From contig JACPYS010000012.1 in assembly GCA_016195915.1 (NCBI GenBank), positions 167,810-231,809 of the forward strand: 64,000 nt of DNA, in the 5' to 3' direction. The notes beneath the pieces were generated by a model. It had not been told where the DNA came from and made no database searches. It saw only the letters and a list, made by a program, of their open reading frames with translations. Position 1 is the stretch's first letter; each line of letters opens with the position of its first letter. Origin of the DNA: Betaproteobacteria bacterium. GTDB taxonomy: Bacteria; Pseudomonadota; Gammaproteobacteria; Burkholderiales; SG8-39. The position numbers were made by a program, and so were the translations under genes. Of the stretch, positions 9,820 through 19,710 are shown piece by piece.

Positions 9820-12800
9820 ATGGCCCAGATCCTTCGACTGCGGGGCGCGATCGCGCTCTCGCAGTTTCGCATCACCAAGCTTGTTGCCCGTTTAACGGAA
9901 CTCGATCCCGCAATCGAGCGGCTTGGTGCGGAGTACACGCATTTCGTGGAATGCGTGGATGAACTCGACGCGCGCGAGATGCTTTTGCTCGAGCGGCTCC
10001 TCGCGTACGGGGAGCCGGTGCAAGGCGCGGCCAACGGCGCGCTGTTTCTCGTCGTCCCCCGCATCGGAACGATTTCCTCGTGGTCGTCGAAGGCGACCGA
10101 CATCGCCCATTCCTGCGGTTTGACGAAAGTCCGCCGCATCGAGCGCGGCACCGCGTTCCGGGTTGCGGCGCGCCGTACGCTTGAAATGGCGCAGCGCGCC
10201 GCCATCGCGCCGCTGCTTCACGATCGTATGACCGAGACGGTTCTCGCGGCGCCGGAGCAGGCCGACGCGCTGTTTCAGCACGTTCCGCCGCGGCCGCTGG
10301 CACGCATTGCTCTGCTCTCGCGCGGCCGCGCCGCGCTGGAGGAAGCGAATGCAACGCTCGGATTGGCGCTCTCTGCCGACGAAGTCGATTACCTCGTCGC
10401 TGCGCATGCGACACTCGCGCGCGACCCGACCGACGCCGAGCTGACGATGTTCGCGCAGGCAAACTCCGAGCATTGCCGCCACAAGATCTTCAACGGCGAA
10501 TGGATCATCGATGGCAAGCGGCAGGCCGAGACGCTGTTCGGCATGATTCGCGAAACGGAACGTGCCAATCCGCAGGGCACGGTGCTCGCGTATTCGGACA
10601 ACGCCGCGATCATGCACGGCCGTCTCGCGCAGCGATTCCAGCCCGATGCCGAACGGCAATGGCGCACCTGCGCGGAACTCACGCATACGGTGATGAAGTG
10701 CGAGACGCACAACCACCCGACCGCGATATCGCCGTTTCCGGGCGCTGCCACAGGTGCGGGTGGCGAGATCCGCGACGAAGGTGCGACCGGACGCGGCGCG
10801 AAGCCAAAGGCGGGGCTGGTCGGTTTTTCCGTCTCCAACCTGCGCCTTCCCGGTGCGCTTCGGCCGTGGGAAGGCGAGGGCGCCGGCAAGCCCGGGCGCA
10901 TCGCATCCGCGCTCGACATCATGCTCGAGGGGCCGATCGGCGCCGCGGCATTCAACAACGAATTCGGCCGGCCGAATCTCGCCGGATACTTTCGCAGTTT
11001 CGAGATGCAAGTCGCGGGCGTGCAGCGCGGCTACCACAAGCCCATCATGCTCGCCGGCGGCATCGGCAACATCTCCTCCGAACACGTCGGCAAATCGGCG
11101 CTGCCGCAGGGCACGCTGCTGATACAGCTCGGCGGTCCCGGAATGCTGATCGGAATGGGCGGGGGCGCCGCGTCCTCCATGGGAGCAGGCACGAATACCG
11201 AGGACCTCGATTTCGATTCGGTGCAGCGCGGCAACGCCGAGATGGAACGTCGCGCACAGGAAGTGATCGACCGGTGTTGCCAGCTTGGCAAGGCCAATCC
11301 GATCCTGTCGATCCACGATGTGGGCGCCGGAGGGCTGTCTAACGCACTGCCCGAACTTGTTCACGCTGCCGGCCGCGGCGCACGTGTCGACCTGCGCGCC
11401 GCGCCTTCCGAGGAAAGCGCAATGTCGCCGCGCGAGATCTGGTGCAACGAGTCGCAGGAGCGGTACATGCTGGCGATCGCACCCGATGAACTTCCGCTGT
11501 TCGATGCAATCTGCAAGCGGGAACGCTGTCCCTACGCGGTGCTGGGCTCGGCCACGGATGAGGACCGTCTGGTGGTCGATGATTCGCAGCTCGGCGATAC
11601 GCCGGTAGACATGCCGCTCGAGACGCTGCTCGGCAAACCGCCCCGGATGCTTCGAGACGTGAGCCGGCTCGCCCGGGTCGAGGCCGAATTCGCGACTCCC
11701 GGACTGGACCTGAAGGATGCGGCTTACCGCGTCCTGCGGCACCCTGCCGTAGCCGACAAGACGTTTCTCGTTTCCATCGGTGATCGCACCGTCGGCGGTT
11801 TGTGTTCGCGAGATCCATTCGTCGGGCCATGGCAGGTGCCGGTTGCGGACTGCGCGGTTACGCTGCTCGATTTCGAAGGCTGCGCCGGCGAGGCGTACGC
11901 GATCGGCGAAAGAACGCCGCTCGCCGCACTGAACGCGCCTGCTTCCGGGCGCATGGCGGTCGGCGAGGCGCTCACCAATCTCGCCGCGGCGCGCATCAGC
12001 GGCCTGAACAGGGTAAAGCTTTCCGCCAACTGGATGGCGGCAGCGGGCTCGCCGGGCGAGGATGCGGACCTGTTCGACACTGTGCGCGCGGTGGCTCTCG
12101 AGCTTTGTCCTGCACTGGGTGTGTCGATACCCGTCGGCAAGGATTCCCTTTCGATGCGCACGGCGTGGACGCAAGGCCCCGCGTCGAAGGAGGTCGTCGC
12201 ACCGGTTTCGCTCATCGTTTCGGCATTTGCGCCAGTTGAGGATGCGCGGGGCACGCTCACACCGCGGCTGCGCAGCGATTGCGGAAATACGGAACTCTTG
12301 CTGATCGACCTCGGCCGCGGCAGAAACCGCCTGGGCGGCAGCATCCTCGCCCAGGTGTACGGCCGTTTCGGCCGGAGCGTTCCGGACCTGGACGAGCCGG
12401 CGAAACTCGCCGGCCTTTTCGCCGCAGTGCAGCGGCTTGCGGCCGAGCGGCTGATCCTCGCTTACCATGACCGTTCGGACGGAGGATTGTTCGCCACGCT
12501 GTGCGAGATGGCGTTTGCGGGACATTGCGGCGTTACGGTGAACCTGGATGAGCTTTGTTTCGACAGACAGATGGACGACGTCGACGGCCTCGAGCGCAAT
12601 CCGGAGTTGCTCGTGGGTCGTTTGCGCGAGCGCCTGTTTGCCGCGCTGTTTGCCGAGGAACTGGGAGCGGTGCTGCAGATCCGCGCCGCCGATCGGCAAC
12701 GCGTCATGGACGTGCTGCGCGAGGCGGGAGTGCACGATTGCGCGTGCGTCGTCGGCTTCCCGAATAACCGGGGCGAGGTGCGCGTGGTGCGCAATGCGCG

Positions 12801-13788
12801 CGCCGTTTTTTCGGAGAGTCGCGTTGAGCTGCAGCGCGCGTGGGCCGAGACCAGCTATTGCATGCAGGCGCTGCGCGACCATCCGGAATGCGCGCAGGAG
12901 GAGTACGACCGCCTTCTCGATGCGGGCGATCCGGGTCTCTCGGTTTCGCTCACCTACGATCCCGCGGAGGACATTGCGGCGCCGTTCGTTTCCCTTGGCG
13001 CCGGGCCGAAGATTGCCATCCTGCGCGAGCAGGGCGTGAACGGCCAGGTGGAAATGGCCGCTGCATTCCGGCGCGCAGGCTTCAGGCCGTTCGACGTGCA
13101 CATGACCGACATTCTCGCCGGCCGGACCCGCCTCGAGGAGTTCGCGGGCTTCGTGGCCTGCGGCGGGTTCTCCTATGGCGACGTTCTCGGAGCGGGGCAG
13201 GGATGGGCGAAATCGATTCTGTTCAACGAGCGTGCGCGCAGCGCGTTCGAGGGATTCTTCGCACGCGGCGACACGTTTGCGCTCGGGGTGTGCAACGGTT
13301 GCCAGATGATGGCGGCGCTCAAGGAACTGATCCCGGGTGCCGGCGCCTGGCCGGTTTTCCTGCGCAACCGCTCGGAACAGTATGAGGCGCGTTTTGTCAT
13401 GGTCGAGGTGACGGACAGTCCTTCGCTTTTTTTCGCGGGCATGGCTGGAAGCCGCATGCCGATCGCTACTGCCCACGGCGAGGGGTTCGCGCGATTTGCC
13501 GAACCCGGCCATCGCGAGCAGGCACAGGTCTGCCTGCGCTTTGTCGATAATCGCGGCAAGGTCGCGGGAACTTATCCATCCAATCCGAACGGTTCGCCGG
13601 AGGGAATCACCGGATTGACCACGCCGGATGGCCGGTTTACCGTTGTGATGCCGCATCCGGAACGCATGTTTCGCACCGTGCAGCAGTCCTGGGCGCCGGA
13701 GCACGACCGCTTTGCCGTGGATGGCGGGTGGGGAGAAGATTCGCCGTGGATGCGCATGTTTCGCAATGCGCGAGTTTGGCTGGGTTGA
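9820..13788 (+). CDS. purL: Phosphoribosylformylglycinamidine synthase
   Basis: 1322 aa; [50 protein letters not shown]-terminal glutamine amidotransferase [17 protein letters not shown]...GVCNGCQMM. Confidence 0.98.
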   Translation: MAQILRLRGAIALSQFRITKLVARLTELDPAIERLGAEYTHFVECVDELDAREMLLLERLLAYGEPVQGAANGALFLVVPRIGTISSWSSKATDIAHSCGLTKVRRIERGTAFRVAARRTLEMAQRAAIAPLLHDRMTETVLAAPEQADALFQHVPPRPLARIALLSRGRAALEEANATLGLALSADEVDYLVAAHATLARDPTDAELTMFAQANSEHCRHKIFNGEWIIDGKRQAETLFGMIRETERANPQGTVLAYSDNAAIMHGRLAQRFQPDAERQWRTCAELTHTVMKCETHNHPTAISPFPGAATGAGGEIRDEGATGRGAKPKAGLVGFSVSNLRLPGALRPWEGEGAGKPGRIASALDIMLEGPIGAAAFNNEFGRPNLAGYFRSFEMQVAGVQRGYHKPIMLAGGIGNISSEHVGKSALPQGTLLIQLGGPGMLIGMGGGAASSMGAGTNTEDLDFDSVQRGNAEMERRAQEVIDRCCQLGKANPILSIHDVGAGGLSNALPELVHAAGRGARVDLRAAPSEESAMSPREIWCNESQERYMLAIAPDELPLFDAICKRERCPYAVLGSATDEDRLVVDDSQLGDTPVDMPLETLLGKPPRMLRDVSRLARVEAEFATPGLDLKDAAYRVLRHPAVADKTFLVSIGDRTVGGLCSRDPFVGPWQVPVADCAVTLLDFEGCAGEAYAIGERTPLAALNAPASGRMAVGEALTNLAAARISGLNRVKLSANWMAAAGSPGEDADLFDTVRAVALELCPALGVSIPVGKDSLSMRTAWTQGPASKEVVAPVSLIVSAFAPVEDARGTLTPRLRSDCGNTELLLIDLGRGRNRLGGSILAQVYGRFGRSVPDLDEPAKLAGLFAAVQRLAAERLILAYHDRSDGGLFATLCEMAFAGHCGVTVNLDELCFDRQMDDVDGLERNPELLVGRLRERLFAALFAEELGAVLQIRAADRQRVMDVLREAGVHDCACVVGFPNNRGEVRVVRNARAVFSESRVELQRAWAETSYCMQALRDHPECAQEEYDRLLDAGDPGLSVSLTYDPAEDIAAPFVSLGAGPKIAILREQGVNGQVEMAAAFRRAGFRPFDVHMTDILAGRTRLEEFAGFVACGGFSYGDVLGAGQGWAKSILFNERARSAFEGFFARGDTFALGVCNGCQMMAALKELIPGAGAWPVFLRNRSEQYEARFVMVEVTDSPSLFFAGMAGSRMPIATAHGEGFARFAEPGHREQAQVCLRFVDNRGKVAGTYPSNPNGSPEGITGLTTPDGRFTVVMPHPERMFRTVQQSWAPEHDRFAVDGGWGEDSPWMRMFRNARVWLG

Positions 13789-13814
13789 AGCGTCGTTAAC
13801 GAAGGGAGGAGAGC

Positions 13815-14162
13815 ATGAGTATTGCGCGTTACGAGTCGAGTGGCATTCTGTCTTCGGCAGTCGAGCACGGCGACACGGTCTATCTCGCCGGAATCGTTGC
13901 CGACGATCCGTCGAAGGACATCAAAGGTCAGACGGAACAGATTCTCGGAAAGATCGACGGCCTGCTGGCGAAGTGCGGGAGCAACAAGTCGAAGGTGATG
14001 ACGGCGACCATCTGGGTCACCGACATCCGCAATCGCCCTGCGATGAACGAGGCTTGGACGGCGTGGGTCGATCCGAACAATCTGCCCGCACGGGCCTGCG
14101 TGGAGGCAAAACTGGCCGATCCGCGCATGCTGGTGGAGATCATGGTGGTGGCGGGGAAGTAG
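13815..14162 (+). CDS. RidA/YjgF family protein
   Basis: 115 aa; GDTVYLAGIVADDPSKDIKGQTEQILGKIDGLLAKCG... RidA-like pattern; RBS ggaggagag. Confidence 0.85.
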   Translation: MSIARYESSGILSSAVEHGDTVYLAGIVADDPSKDIKGQTEQILGKIDGLLAKCGSNKSKVMTATIWVTDIRNRPAMNEAWTAWVDPNNLPARACVEAKLADPRMLVEIMVVAGK

Positions 14163-14205
14163 AGGGTGAAGTAGTGATGCGCCAGCGCCGTACGTTTCGT
14201 GTTAG

Positions 14206-14220
14206 ACTTTAATGTAAAGT
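14206..14220. promoter_or_regulatory. Perfect inverted repeat ACTTTA-ATG-TAAAGT upstream of the AbrB/PIN module; candidate autoregulatory operator
   Basis: Palindrome read directly; further AGTAAA half-sites before the start codon (gtaaacgaggaaaagtaaagc). Confidence 0.5.
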
Positions 14221-14239
14221 AAACGAGGAAAAGTAAAGC

Positions 14240-14491
14240 ATGAGCGCAGTTGTAAAGATCGCTAAAGTGTCCGGTAAAGGCCAGATTACGCTTCCGCGTG
14301 CGGTGCGCAAAGCGCTCGGCACCGATCATGTGCGCATCGTCTCGGAGGCAGGATCGGTGCGTATCGAGCCGGTCAACGATGTCGCCGGCAGTCTTGCGCA
14401 CTATGCCAAAGGGCGCACACGGATCGCGTTCCGCGTCGCTCGCGAGCAGGCTTGGGAAGCAGTTGTCCGAGAAAAGCACAAGCGTCGTTGA
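14240..14491 (+). CDS. AbrB/MazE-type (SpoVT-AbrB fold) antitoxin
   Basis: 83 aa; VSGKGQITLPRAVRKALGTDHVRIVSEAGSVRIEPV swapped-hairpin signature. Confidence 0.85.
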   Translation: MSAVVKIAKVSGKGQITLPRAVRKALGTDHVRIVSEAGSVRIEPVNDVAGSLAHYAKGRTRIAFRVAREQAWEAVVREKHKRR

Positions 14492-14855
14492 CGCAAACGC
14501 GATTCTCGCTCTTCTGCTCGGGGGAGAGCGGGTTCACTTCCACCGTGCGCGTGCGTTCTTCGAACCGGTGCGTGAAGGCAAGACTGCTGCCTACGTTCCC
14601 GCTGCTGTTCTGGCCGAGTGCGTGTACGTCCTCACGCGCGTATACAAAGTGACCCGCGCCGATGCGGCGACGAAGTTGCTGAGCCTCCTCGACTACCGCG
14701 GAGTGATCACGGAGTCTCCGGCCGTTCGGCAAGCCCTGACTTTGTATCGGGATCTGAATGTGGATTTCGTCGACGCACTGGTCGCCGCGACCGCACGCGA
14801 GCGCAATTGGGGTGTGTTCAGCTTTGACCGCGATCTGGAGCGATTGACGAAGTGA
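14463..14855 (+). CDS. PIN-domain (VapC-like) toxin
   Basis: VVDANAILALLLGGERVHF...VPAAVLAECVYVLTRVY...DLNVDFVDALVAATARERNWGVFSFDRDLERL; overlaps the antitoxin 3' end; TTG start inferred. Confidence 0.85.
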   Translation: MSEKSTSVVDANAILALLLGGERVHFHRARAFFEPVREGKTAAYVPAAVLAECVYVLTRVYKVTRADAATKLLSLLDYRGVITESPAVRQALTLYRDLNVDFVDALVAATARERNWGVFSFDRDLERLTK

Positions 14856-15080
14856 GCGATCGGCGCCGCAGGGTTTTGAGGTCTAGCGCGCTGCAGAAAA
14901 TTTGGGAGCGGCGGTCTGGTGGCTTCGGTCCGTTTATTTCGTCGCTCGACCGTCGGGAGTCTCATGCCTCAGCCCCACGAAAGTCTCGGCCATCGACAGC
15001 TGCCGCCAGTGCTTCGCCGAAAGGCACCGAAATGCAGCCGACCGTGCGCGCCCAAGGTCGTTCGCCTAAGCGTTGGCGCT

Positions 15081-16135
15081 TCATGCGGCAAATCCAATGG
15101 TGCGGCGCCCACCCTCGGGTTTCATTTCGCACTCCGCCCGCAGGCGCTGGAGAAGTGTCATGCTGGATCGAACGGGGCGGAGTCTCGCCTGCCGAACCAC
15201 GTTGGCGAAGTCGCCTGGCGTCAGGCAGTCAAGGCGGGCGATGAGCGACTGCAGATTCATTTCGTCGCCGATTCCAAGCTGATTCCTGGTATCGACAAAC
15301 AGCGTCCATGCCTGTTCCGGCTTGAGATAGTCAAAGCGGATTTTCAGGTCGAAACGCCGAAGCGCTGCCGAATCGAGGCTCGCCATCAGGTTGGTCGAGG
15401 CAATGAGGATCCCCTCGAAGCCCTCCATCTGGGTCAGCATCTCGTTGACCTGCGTCAGTTCCCAACTTGCCTGGGCACCTTGCCGGTCCTGAAGGAAGCT
15501 GTCGGCCTCGTCGAGCAGGAGCACTGCCTCTTCCTCGTGCGCCTGCCGGAACATCCGGGCGAGGTTCTTCTCTGTCATGCCCACCCACATCGAAACAATG
15601 TCCGAGGCGCGACGCACAAGCAGTGGTCTGTCGAGCACGGACGCGACATGCTTGCCGAAAGCCGTCTTGCCTGTACCGGCCGGACCATAGAGGCAGATGC
15701 GTCCCTGGCGCTGGGCCATCAAACCATCCTGAAGTTCGCCCATGTCGCAGTCCGTATTGAGCACATCCAGTCGGTACACAGTGGCCAATTTGTTACAACG
15801 CGGATCGCGTGAGAGGCCGATGACTTCAAGCGTATTGCCTATGACTCGGGCAAGCGAACGCTCCACCCCGTCAGATGGAAGCGTCTTGGCTGATCGGACG
15901 ACCTTGGCGGCGCGCTCAACCACGGCAGGCATCAAGTCCTCGTGTTCCGCCATTCGCATCTTCCATGCGTCCGATACCGGCAGGTCCCCGAGATACTCAT
16001 CGAGAATCCGGCCGCGCACGCTGCGCGGCGGGACCTTCATCTCCAGCACGTAGTCAAAGCGTCTGAGATAGGCGCGGTCGATGACATGAATATTGTTCGA
16101 TATCCAGAAGGCCGGGGTCGCGTTGCCTTCCAGAC
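15081..16135 (-). pseudogene. 5'-truncated double-AAA+ ATPase (C-terminal AAA module intact)
   Basis: Walker A LYGPAGTGKTAFGKHV, Walker B AVLLLDEADSFL, ASTNLMASLDSAALRRFDLKIRFDYL; upstream in-frame residue of the N-terminal module EGNATPAFWISNNIHVIDRAYLRRFDYVLEMKVPPRS with no full domain before it. Confidence 0.75.
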
Positions 16136-16154
16136 GTGACCGGACGTCATCAAC

Positions 16155-17699
16155 TTGGGACGATTTATGGGCAAATCCCGGAATTCGTCCGTCGGGGTGA
16201 AGAGGAGGGAAGCGGACGTTCGCGTTACATCAGAGGATTATTCCCTCCTTCGATCGAAGCCGAGCAGTCGGCAATCGGGAGCCCTCTTCTCGACAATGAG
16301 GCCCGATCGGACGCCGCAGCGGATGCGCAACAGACGGCGCTCCGCTGAACCCAATAAACGGTTGCTCCCTCACTCCGTCGAGGCCGAGCAGTCGGTGATC
16401 GGCAGCCTGCTTCGCGACAACGAAGCCTGGATCAAGGTCGGCGACCTCATCTCCGAACAGGATTTCTTCCGGGACGACCACCGTTGCATCTTTCGGCACA
16501 TCATGGGCTTGCTGGAAAAGGAAGGCGCCGCCGACATTGTGACGGTCTCCGACTCGATCCAGAAATCGGACGAGGTCAATCAGACCGGCGGGCTGGCCTA
16601 TCTGAAGAAAATCGCGAACGCCACGCCGCCGGCTGCCAATGTCCGCCAATACGCGGAAATCGTTTGCGACAACGCCATACTGCGTTTGCTGATAAGCGCC
16701 TGCAATGATGCGGCTGGATCTGCGTTCAACCGTTCAGGCCGGGATGTCCAGCAAATTCTTGATGAGGCGCAATCCCGCATCTTCGAGGTCGCCGAGGCCG
16801 GCGCACGCTCGCGCAAAAAGATTCAAACACTATCAAGTGCGCTCGGACAGTCTGTGGAGCGCATTCACGAACGGTGCGATCGTAATCGCCCTGACGCGGT
16901 GACTGGCCTTGCTACCGGCTACATTGACTTTGACGACATCACGTCCGGCTTGCAGCGTGGCGACATGATTGTCATCGCCGGTCGGCCGGGCATGGGTAGC
17001 TCCACACTGGCGATGAACATCGCGGAACATGTCGGCGTCGATCTCGGCCTGCCTGTGCTGATCTTCAGCTTGGAGATGTCCGCACCCCAGCTGGCATTGC
17101 GTTTCCTGTCGTCCCGAGCGCGAGTGGATTTCGCGAAGCTGCGATCGGCAAGATTGACTTCCGAGGACTGGGACAAGCTGACTGCCGGACTGGAGCGGCT
17201 CCACAGTGCCAAGATAAGCATCGACGCAAACGGGATCATCAACGCGAGTGAACTGCGCGCCCATGCTCGTCGCACGCAGCGCGAATTCAAGGGACTTGGA
17301 CTCATCGTCATTGACAACATCCAGATGATCGCCAGTCCGCAGAATGCCGAGAATCGTCCCGGCGAGGTGGTTAGCACCTCTTGTTTGCTCAAGGACTTGG
17401 CCGACGAGCTGGACGTTCCGGTGGTCGCAGTTTCGCAGCTTCCCAGGAGGATCGACGAACGCGCCGACAAGCGACCGCTGCTGTCGGACCTGCGCGAGTG
17501 CGGGACAATCGCGCAGGATGCCGATCTGGTCATGTTCCTGTACCGGGACGACTACTACAGCATTGAGGCGTCGAAGGAACGGGGCGTGACCGAGGTCATC
17601 ATCGGCAAGCACCTGAACGGGTCGATTGGTGAATTTCGCCTGGCGTTCAACCGGGAATTCTGTCGGTTTGAAAGTCTCGCACGCCCGCGAAGCGCATGA
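16155..17699 (+). CDS. DnaB-type replicative helicase paralogue with degenerate Walker A
   Basis: LLPHSVEAEQSVIGSLLRDNEAW...DMIVIAGRPGMGSSTLAMN...IFSLEMSAPQLALRFL...ADKRPLLSDLRECGTIAQDADLVMFLYRDDYY; N-terminal ~60 aa not DnaB-like, so the true start may lie downstream. Confidence 0.85.
   Translation: MGRFMGKSRNSSVGVKRREADVRVTSEDYSLLRSKPSSRQSGALFSTMRPDRTPQRMRNRRRSAEPNKRLLPHSVEAEQSVIGSLLRDNEAWIKVGDLISEQDFFRDDHRCIFRHIMGLLEKEGAADIVTVSDSIQKSDEVNQTGGLAYLKKIANATPPAANVRQYAEIVCDNAILRLLISACNDAAGSAFNRSGRDVQQILDEAQSRIFEVAEAGARSRKKIQTLSSALGQSVERIHERCDRNRPDAVTGLATGYIDFDDITSGLQRGDMIVIAGRPGMGSSTLAMNIAEHVGVDLGLPVLIFSLEMSAPQLALRFLSSRARVDFAKLRSARLTSEDWDKLTAGLERLHSAKISIDANGIINASELRAHARRTQREFKGLGLIVIDNIQMIASPQNAENRPGEVVSTSCLLKDLADELDVPVVAVSQLPRRIDERADKRPLLSDLRECGTIAQDADLVMFLYRDDYYSIEASKERGVTEVIIGKHLNGSIGEFRLAFNREFCRFESLARPRSA
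16241..16306 (+). repeat. Partial out-of-frame duplicate of the dnaB-like N-terminal segment (copy 2 near 16365-16430)
   Basis: Frame 16136 encodes LFPPSIEAEQSAIGSPLLDNEA versus LLPHSVEAEQSVIGSLLRDNEA in the main ORF; gccgagcagtcgg at 16259 and 16383, offset 124 bp (not a multiple of 3). Confidence 0.85.
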
Positions 17700-17838
17700 G
17701 GGTGGCTGTTTCGACACGGGGCTGCTCCCGATCGGAGAGCAACCAACCCCGGTGTGCAGCCATTCAGCCGAGAAACGCGGAAGCCGAAGATAATGTGGGT
17801 CCAGATTGTTTCTTTTGTTTTTACAGATCAACAGGTTT

Positions 17839-17867
17839 TTGACAAACTTAGCCCAACTTAGTTTATA
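17839..17867 (+). promoter_or_regulatory. Candidate sigma70-like promoter TTGACA-N17-TTTATA before the Phd antitoxin, with direct repeat AACTTAG
   Basis: ttgaca aacttagcccaacttag tttata read directly; spacer 17 bp. Confidence 0.5.
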
Positions 17868-17887
17868 AGCCGAACGAGGCTGACATC

Positions 17888-18124
17888 ATGCAAATCGTCA
17901 ATATCCATGAGGCGAAGACCAATCTTTCCCGCTTGGTGGAAGAAGTGGCGGCCGGCAAGGAAATCATTATCGCCAAAGCCGGCAAGCCGATGGCCCGGCT
18001 CGTACCCCTGGCCGCCGCGCCCAAGGCGCGCCGCCTCGGAATGTTCAAAGGGGAACTCAACGTCCCGGATGATTTTGATGCGCCGTTGGCCGAGGACGAA
18101 CTCGCCTCGTTCGCGGGACGCTGA
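17888..18124 (+). CDS. Phd/YefM-family type II antitoxin
   Basis: 78 aa; MQIVNIHEAKTNLSRLVEEVAAGKEIIIAKAGKPMARLVPL, classic prevent-host-death signature. Confidence 0.92.
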   Translation: MQIVNIHEAKTNLSRLVEEVAAGKEIIIAKAGKPMARLVPLAAAPKARRLGMFKGELNVPDDFDAPLAEDELASFAGR

Positions 18125-18238
18125 GTGGTTCTATTGCTCAATACACACGTCCTGATGTGGGCGCTGCTACTGCCCGCGCAGTTGCTCACCGCCGATTCCG
18201 CTCTTTTGCCTTATTCCGAATTGGTGCGGCTGATCTGA
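18125..18238 (+). pseudogene. Internally deleted VapC/PIN toxin remnant (37 codons)
   Basis: VVLLLNTHVLMWALLLPAQLLTADSALLPYSELVRLI*: PIN N-term LLL[DN]THVL.WAL joined directly to the C-terminal LLTAD.AL..Y motif. Confidence 0.75.
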
Positions 18239-18279
18239 AGGCTGAAGGGTCAATACGATCGAACCGGGGCCGCGCGCCC

Positions 18280-19203
18280 TCAGAGCAACAATACCTTGCG
18301 GCATTCCGCCTTTTCCATTCCCTCGCCCCAATACCAATAGAACCGGGAATCCTTCAGGCCGATGCTGGCGACGAAGGGCGTTCCTTCCCGGTCCATCACG
18401 TGAACGATGACAGGTCCGAGATAGCCGCCCTTCAGATAGCGCAGGTCGTCGAGAGCTTCGCGACATGCTTCCTCCGCTGACGCTCCCCGCTTGAGGTAGG
18501 CGATGACTGCGCGTGCGGTTCCCGCGCGAATCGTCATTTCTCCGGTATGCGTGCAGGCCGCGGCGCCATACCGATTGTCGACGTACATGCCCGCTCCGAT
18601 GATGGGCGAATCACCAAGGCGTCCCGGGTACTTGTATCCCCAACCTGAAGTACTGACCCCGCCGCCCCAGTTCTCGTCTTGCGTTCTCACCAGAAAACAG
18701 GTGGTTCCCTTGGCGGTTTCGGGCTCTGCGGACGGCCAGACCACCGGGGACAGCGGAACATTTGGCCACGCATTGGCCAAGTCTGGAGGCACATGCGCGC
18801 GGATCCATTTCTCGTAGTCGGCCTTGGCCTCATCCGACAAGAGATTGCCTTTTCGCTCTCCGATCTCTGCAGCAAATCTCGCTGCCCCTTCGCCGACGAG
18901 CATCACGTGCGGCGTACTCTCCATCACCTGGCGCGCGACGGAGATGGCGTGGAAATAGTCCTGCAGCGCGCCGACCGCTCCCGTGCGGAGCGTGGCGCCG
19001 CACATGATGGAGGCGTCGCATTCCATGACGCCAAGAACATTGGGCGCGCCGCCAAGGCCTGCGCTGCGAACCGCCGGATCGAGTTCGACCACGCGGATGC
19101 CGGCCTCGATCGCGTCGAGCGCCGACCGCCCGTTTCGAACGGATTCGACGGCCGCGGACATGCCGACTGCGCCTTCTCCATTCGCCAAGACAACGGGGCT
19201 CAT
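18280..19203 (-). CDS. N(4)-(beta-N-acetylglucosaminyl)-L-asparaginase / isoaspartyl peptidase family (Ntn hydrolase)
   Basis: ALDAIEAGIRVVELDPAVRSAGLGGAPNVLGVMECDASIM...GRLGDSPIIGAGMYVDNRYGAAACTHTGEM. Confidence 0.85.
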   Translation of the reverse strand: MSPVVLANGEGAVGMSAAVESVRNGRSALDAIEAGIRVVELDPAVRSAGLGGAPNVLGVMECDASIMCGATLRTGAVGALQDYFHAISVARQVMESTPHVMLVGEGAARFAAEIGERKGNLLSDEAKADYEKWIRAHVPPDLANAWPNVPLSPVVWPSAEPETAKGTTCFLVRTQDENWGGGVSTSGWGYKYPGRLGDSPIIGAGMYVDNRYGAAACTHTGEMTIRAGTARAVIAYLKRGASAEEACREALDDLRYLKGGYLGPVIVHVMDREGTPFVASIGLKDSRFYWYWGEGMEKAECRKVLLL

Positions 19204-19240
19204 GTCCGGAATGCGAAACGCAGTGGTGACGTCGTGCTGG

Positions 19241-19373
19241 TCAGATTTGCTTGAAGGCCTGCAACGACGCTGCAGTGCGGTCGAAGGTCAGTGTCGATTC
19301 GCAGCCGGCCAAGTCGTTGATGACGCCGATCAGAGATTCGGAAAAATCCGACCAATTCGATCTTATCTCTTGC
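19241..19373 (-). pseudogene. C-terminal remnant of a PIN-domain toxin directly after the AbrB-type antitoxin
   Basis: Reverse-strand frame WQEIRSNWSDFSESLIGVINDLAGCESTLTFDRTAASLQAFKQI* matches the PIN C-terminus pattern (DF..ALI...N..AGC..T.TFDR.AA.L.GF); no N-terminal part present. Confidence 0.65.
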
Positions 19374-19608
19374 CAGTCGCGGCTCTGGCGATCGTGGCAT
19401 TCATCTTCTCGATCGACAATTCCTTCCCGTCGCGCCGTTTGAGAAATCCCTTGAGGTTCCGCACGTCGAGCGTTGCCGGCTTGATTACGACGCGCCCGTC
19501 GGACTCGATCACAAAATCAAGCTTATCGCCGGGACGGAGTTTCAGATAGTCCCGCACTTGCTTCGGGATCGCCGTCCGTCCCTTGCTGGTGAGTGTAGCG
19601 ACCGTCAT
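19363..19608 (-). CDS. AbrB/MazE-type antitoxin
   Basis: 81 aa; MTVATLTSKGRTAIPKQVRDYLKLRPGDKLDFVIESDGRVVIKPA. Confidence 0.88.
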   Translation of the reverse strand: MTVATLTSKGRTAIPKQVRDYLKLRPGDKLDFVIESDGRVVIKPATLDVRNLKGFLKRRDGKELSIEKMNATIARAATGKR

Positions 19609-19710
19609 CCTGATTCCTTTCCATTACTCCATTCCTTACACACGCAAAAGGATAACACTGTCGCGAATCGGAAATTTCCCGTTTCGTTGGCCGAATTCCC
19701 AGAGTCGGAC

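Noticed and set aside
9892-13704. 1270-aa minus-strand ORF antisense to purL
   Set aside because: Fully opposite a certain purL; composition-driven (His/Arg-rich) with no recognisable motifs.
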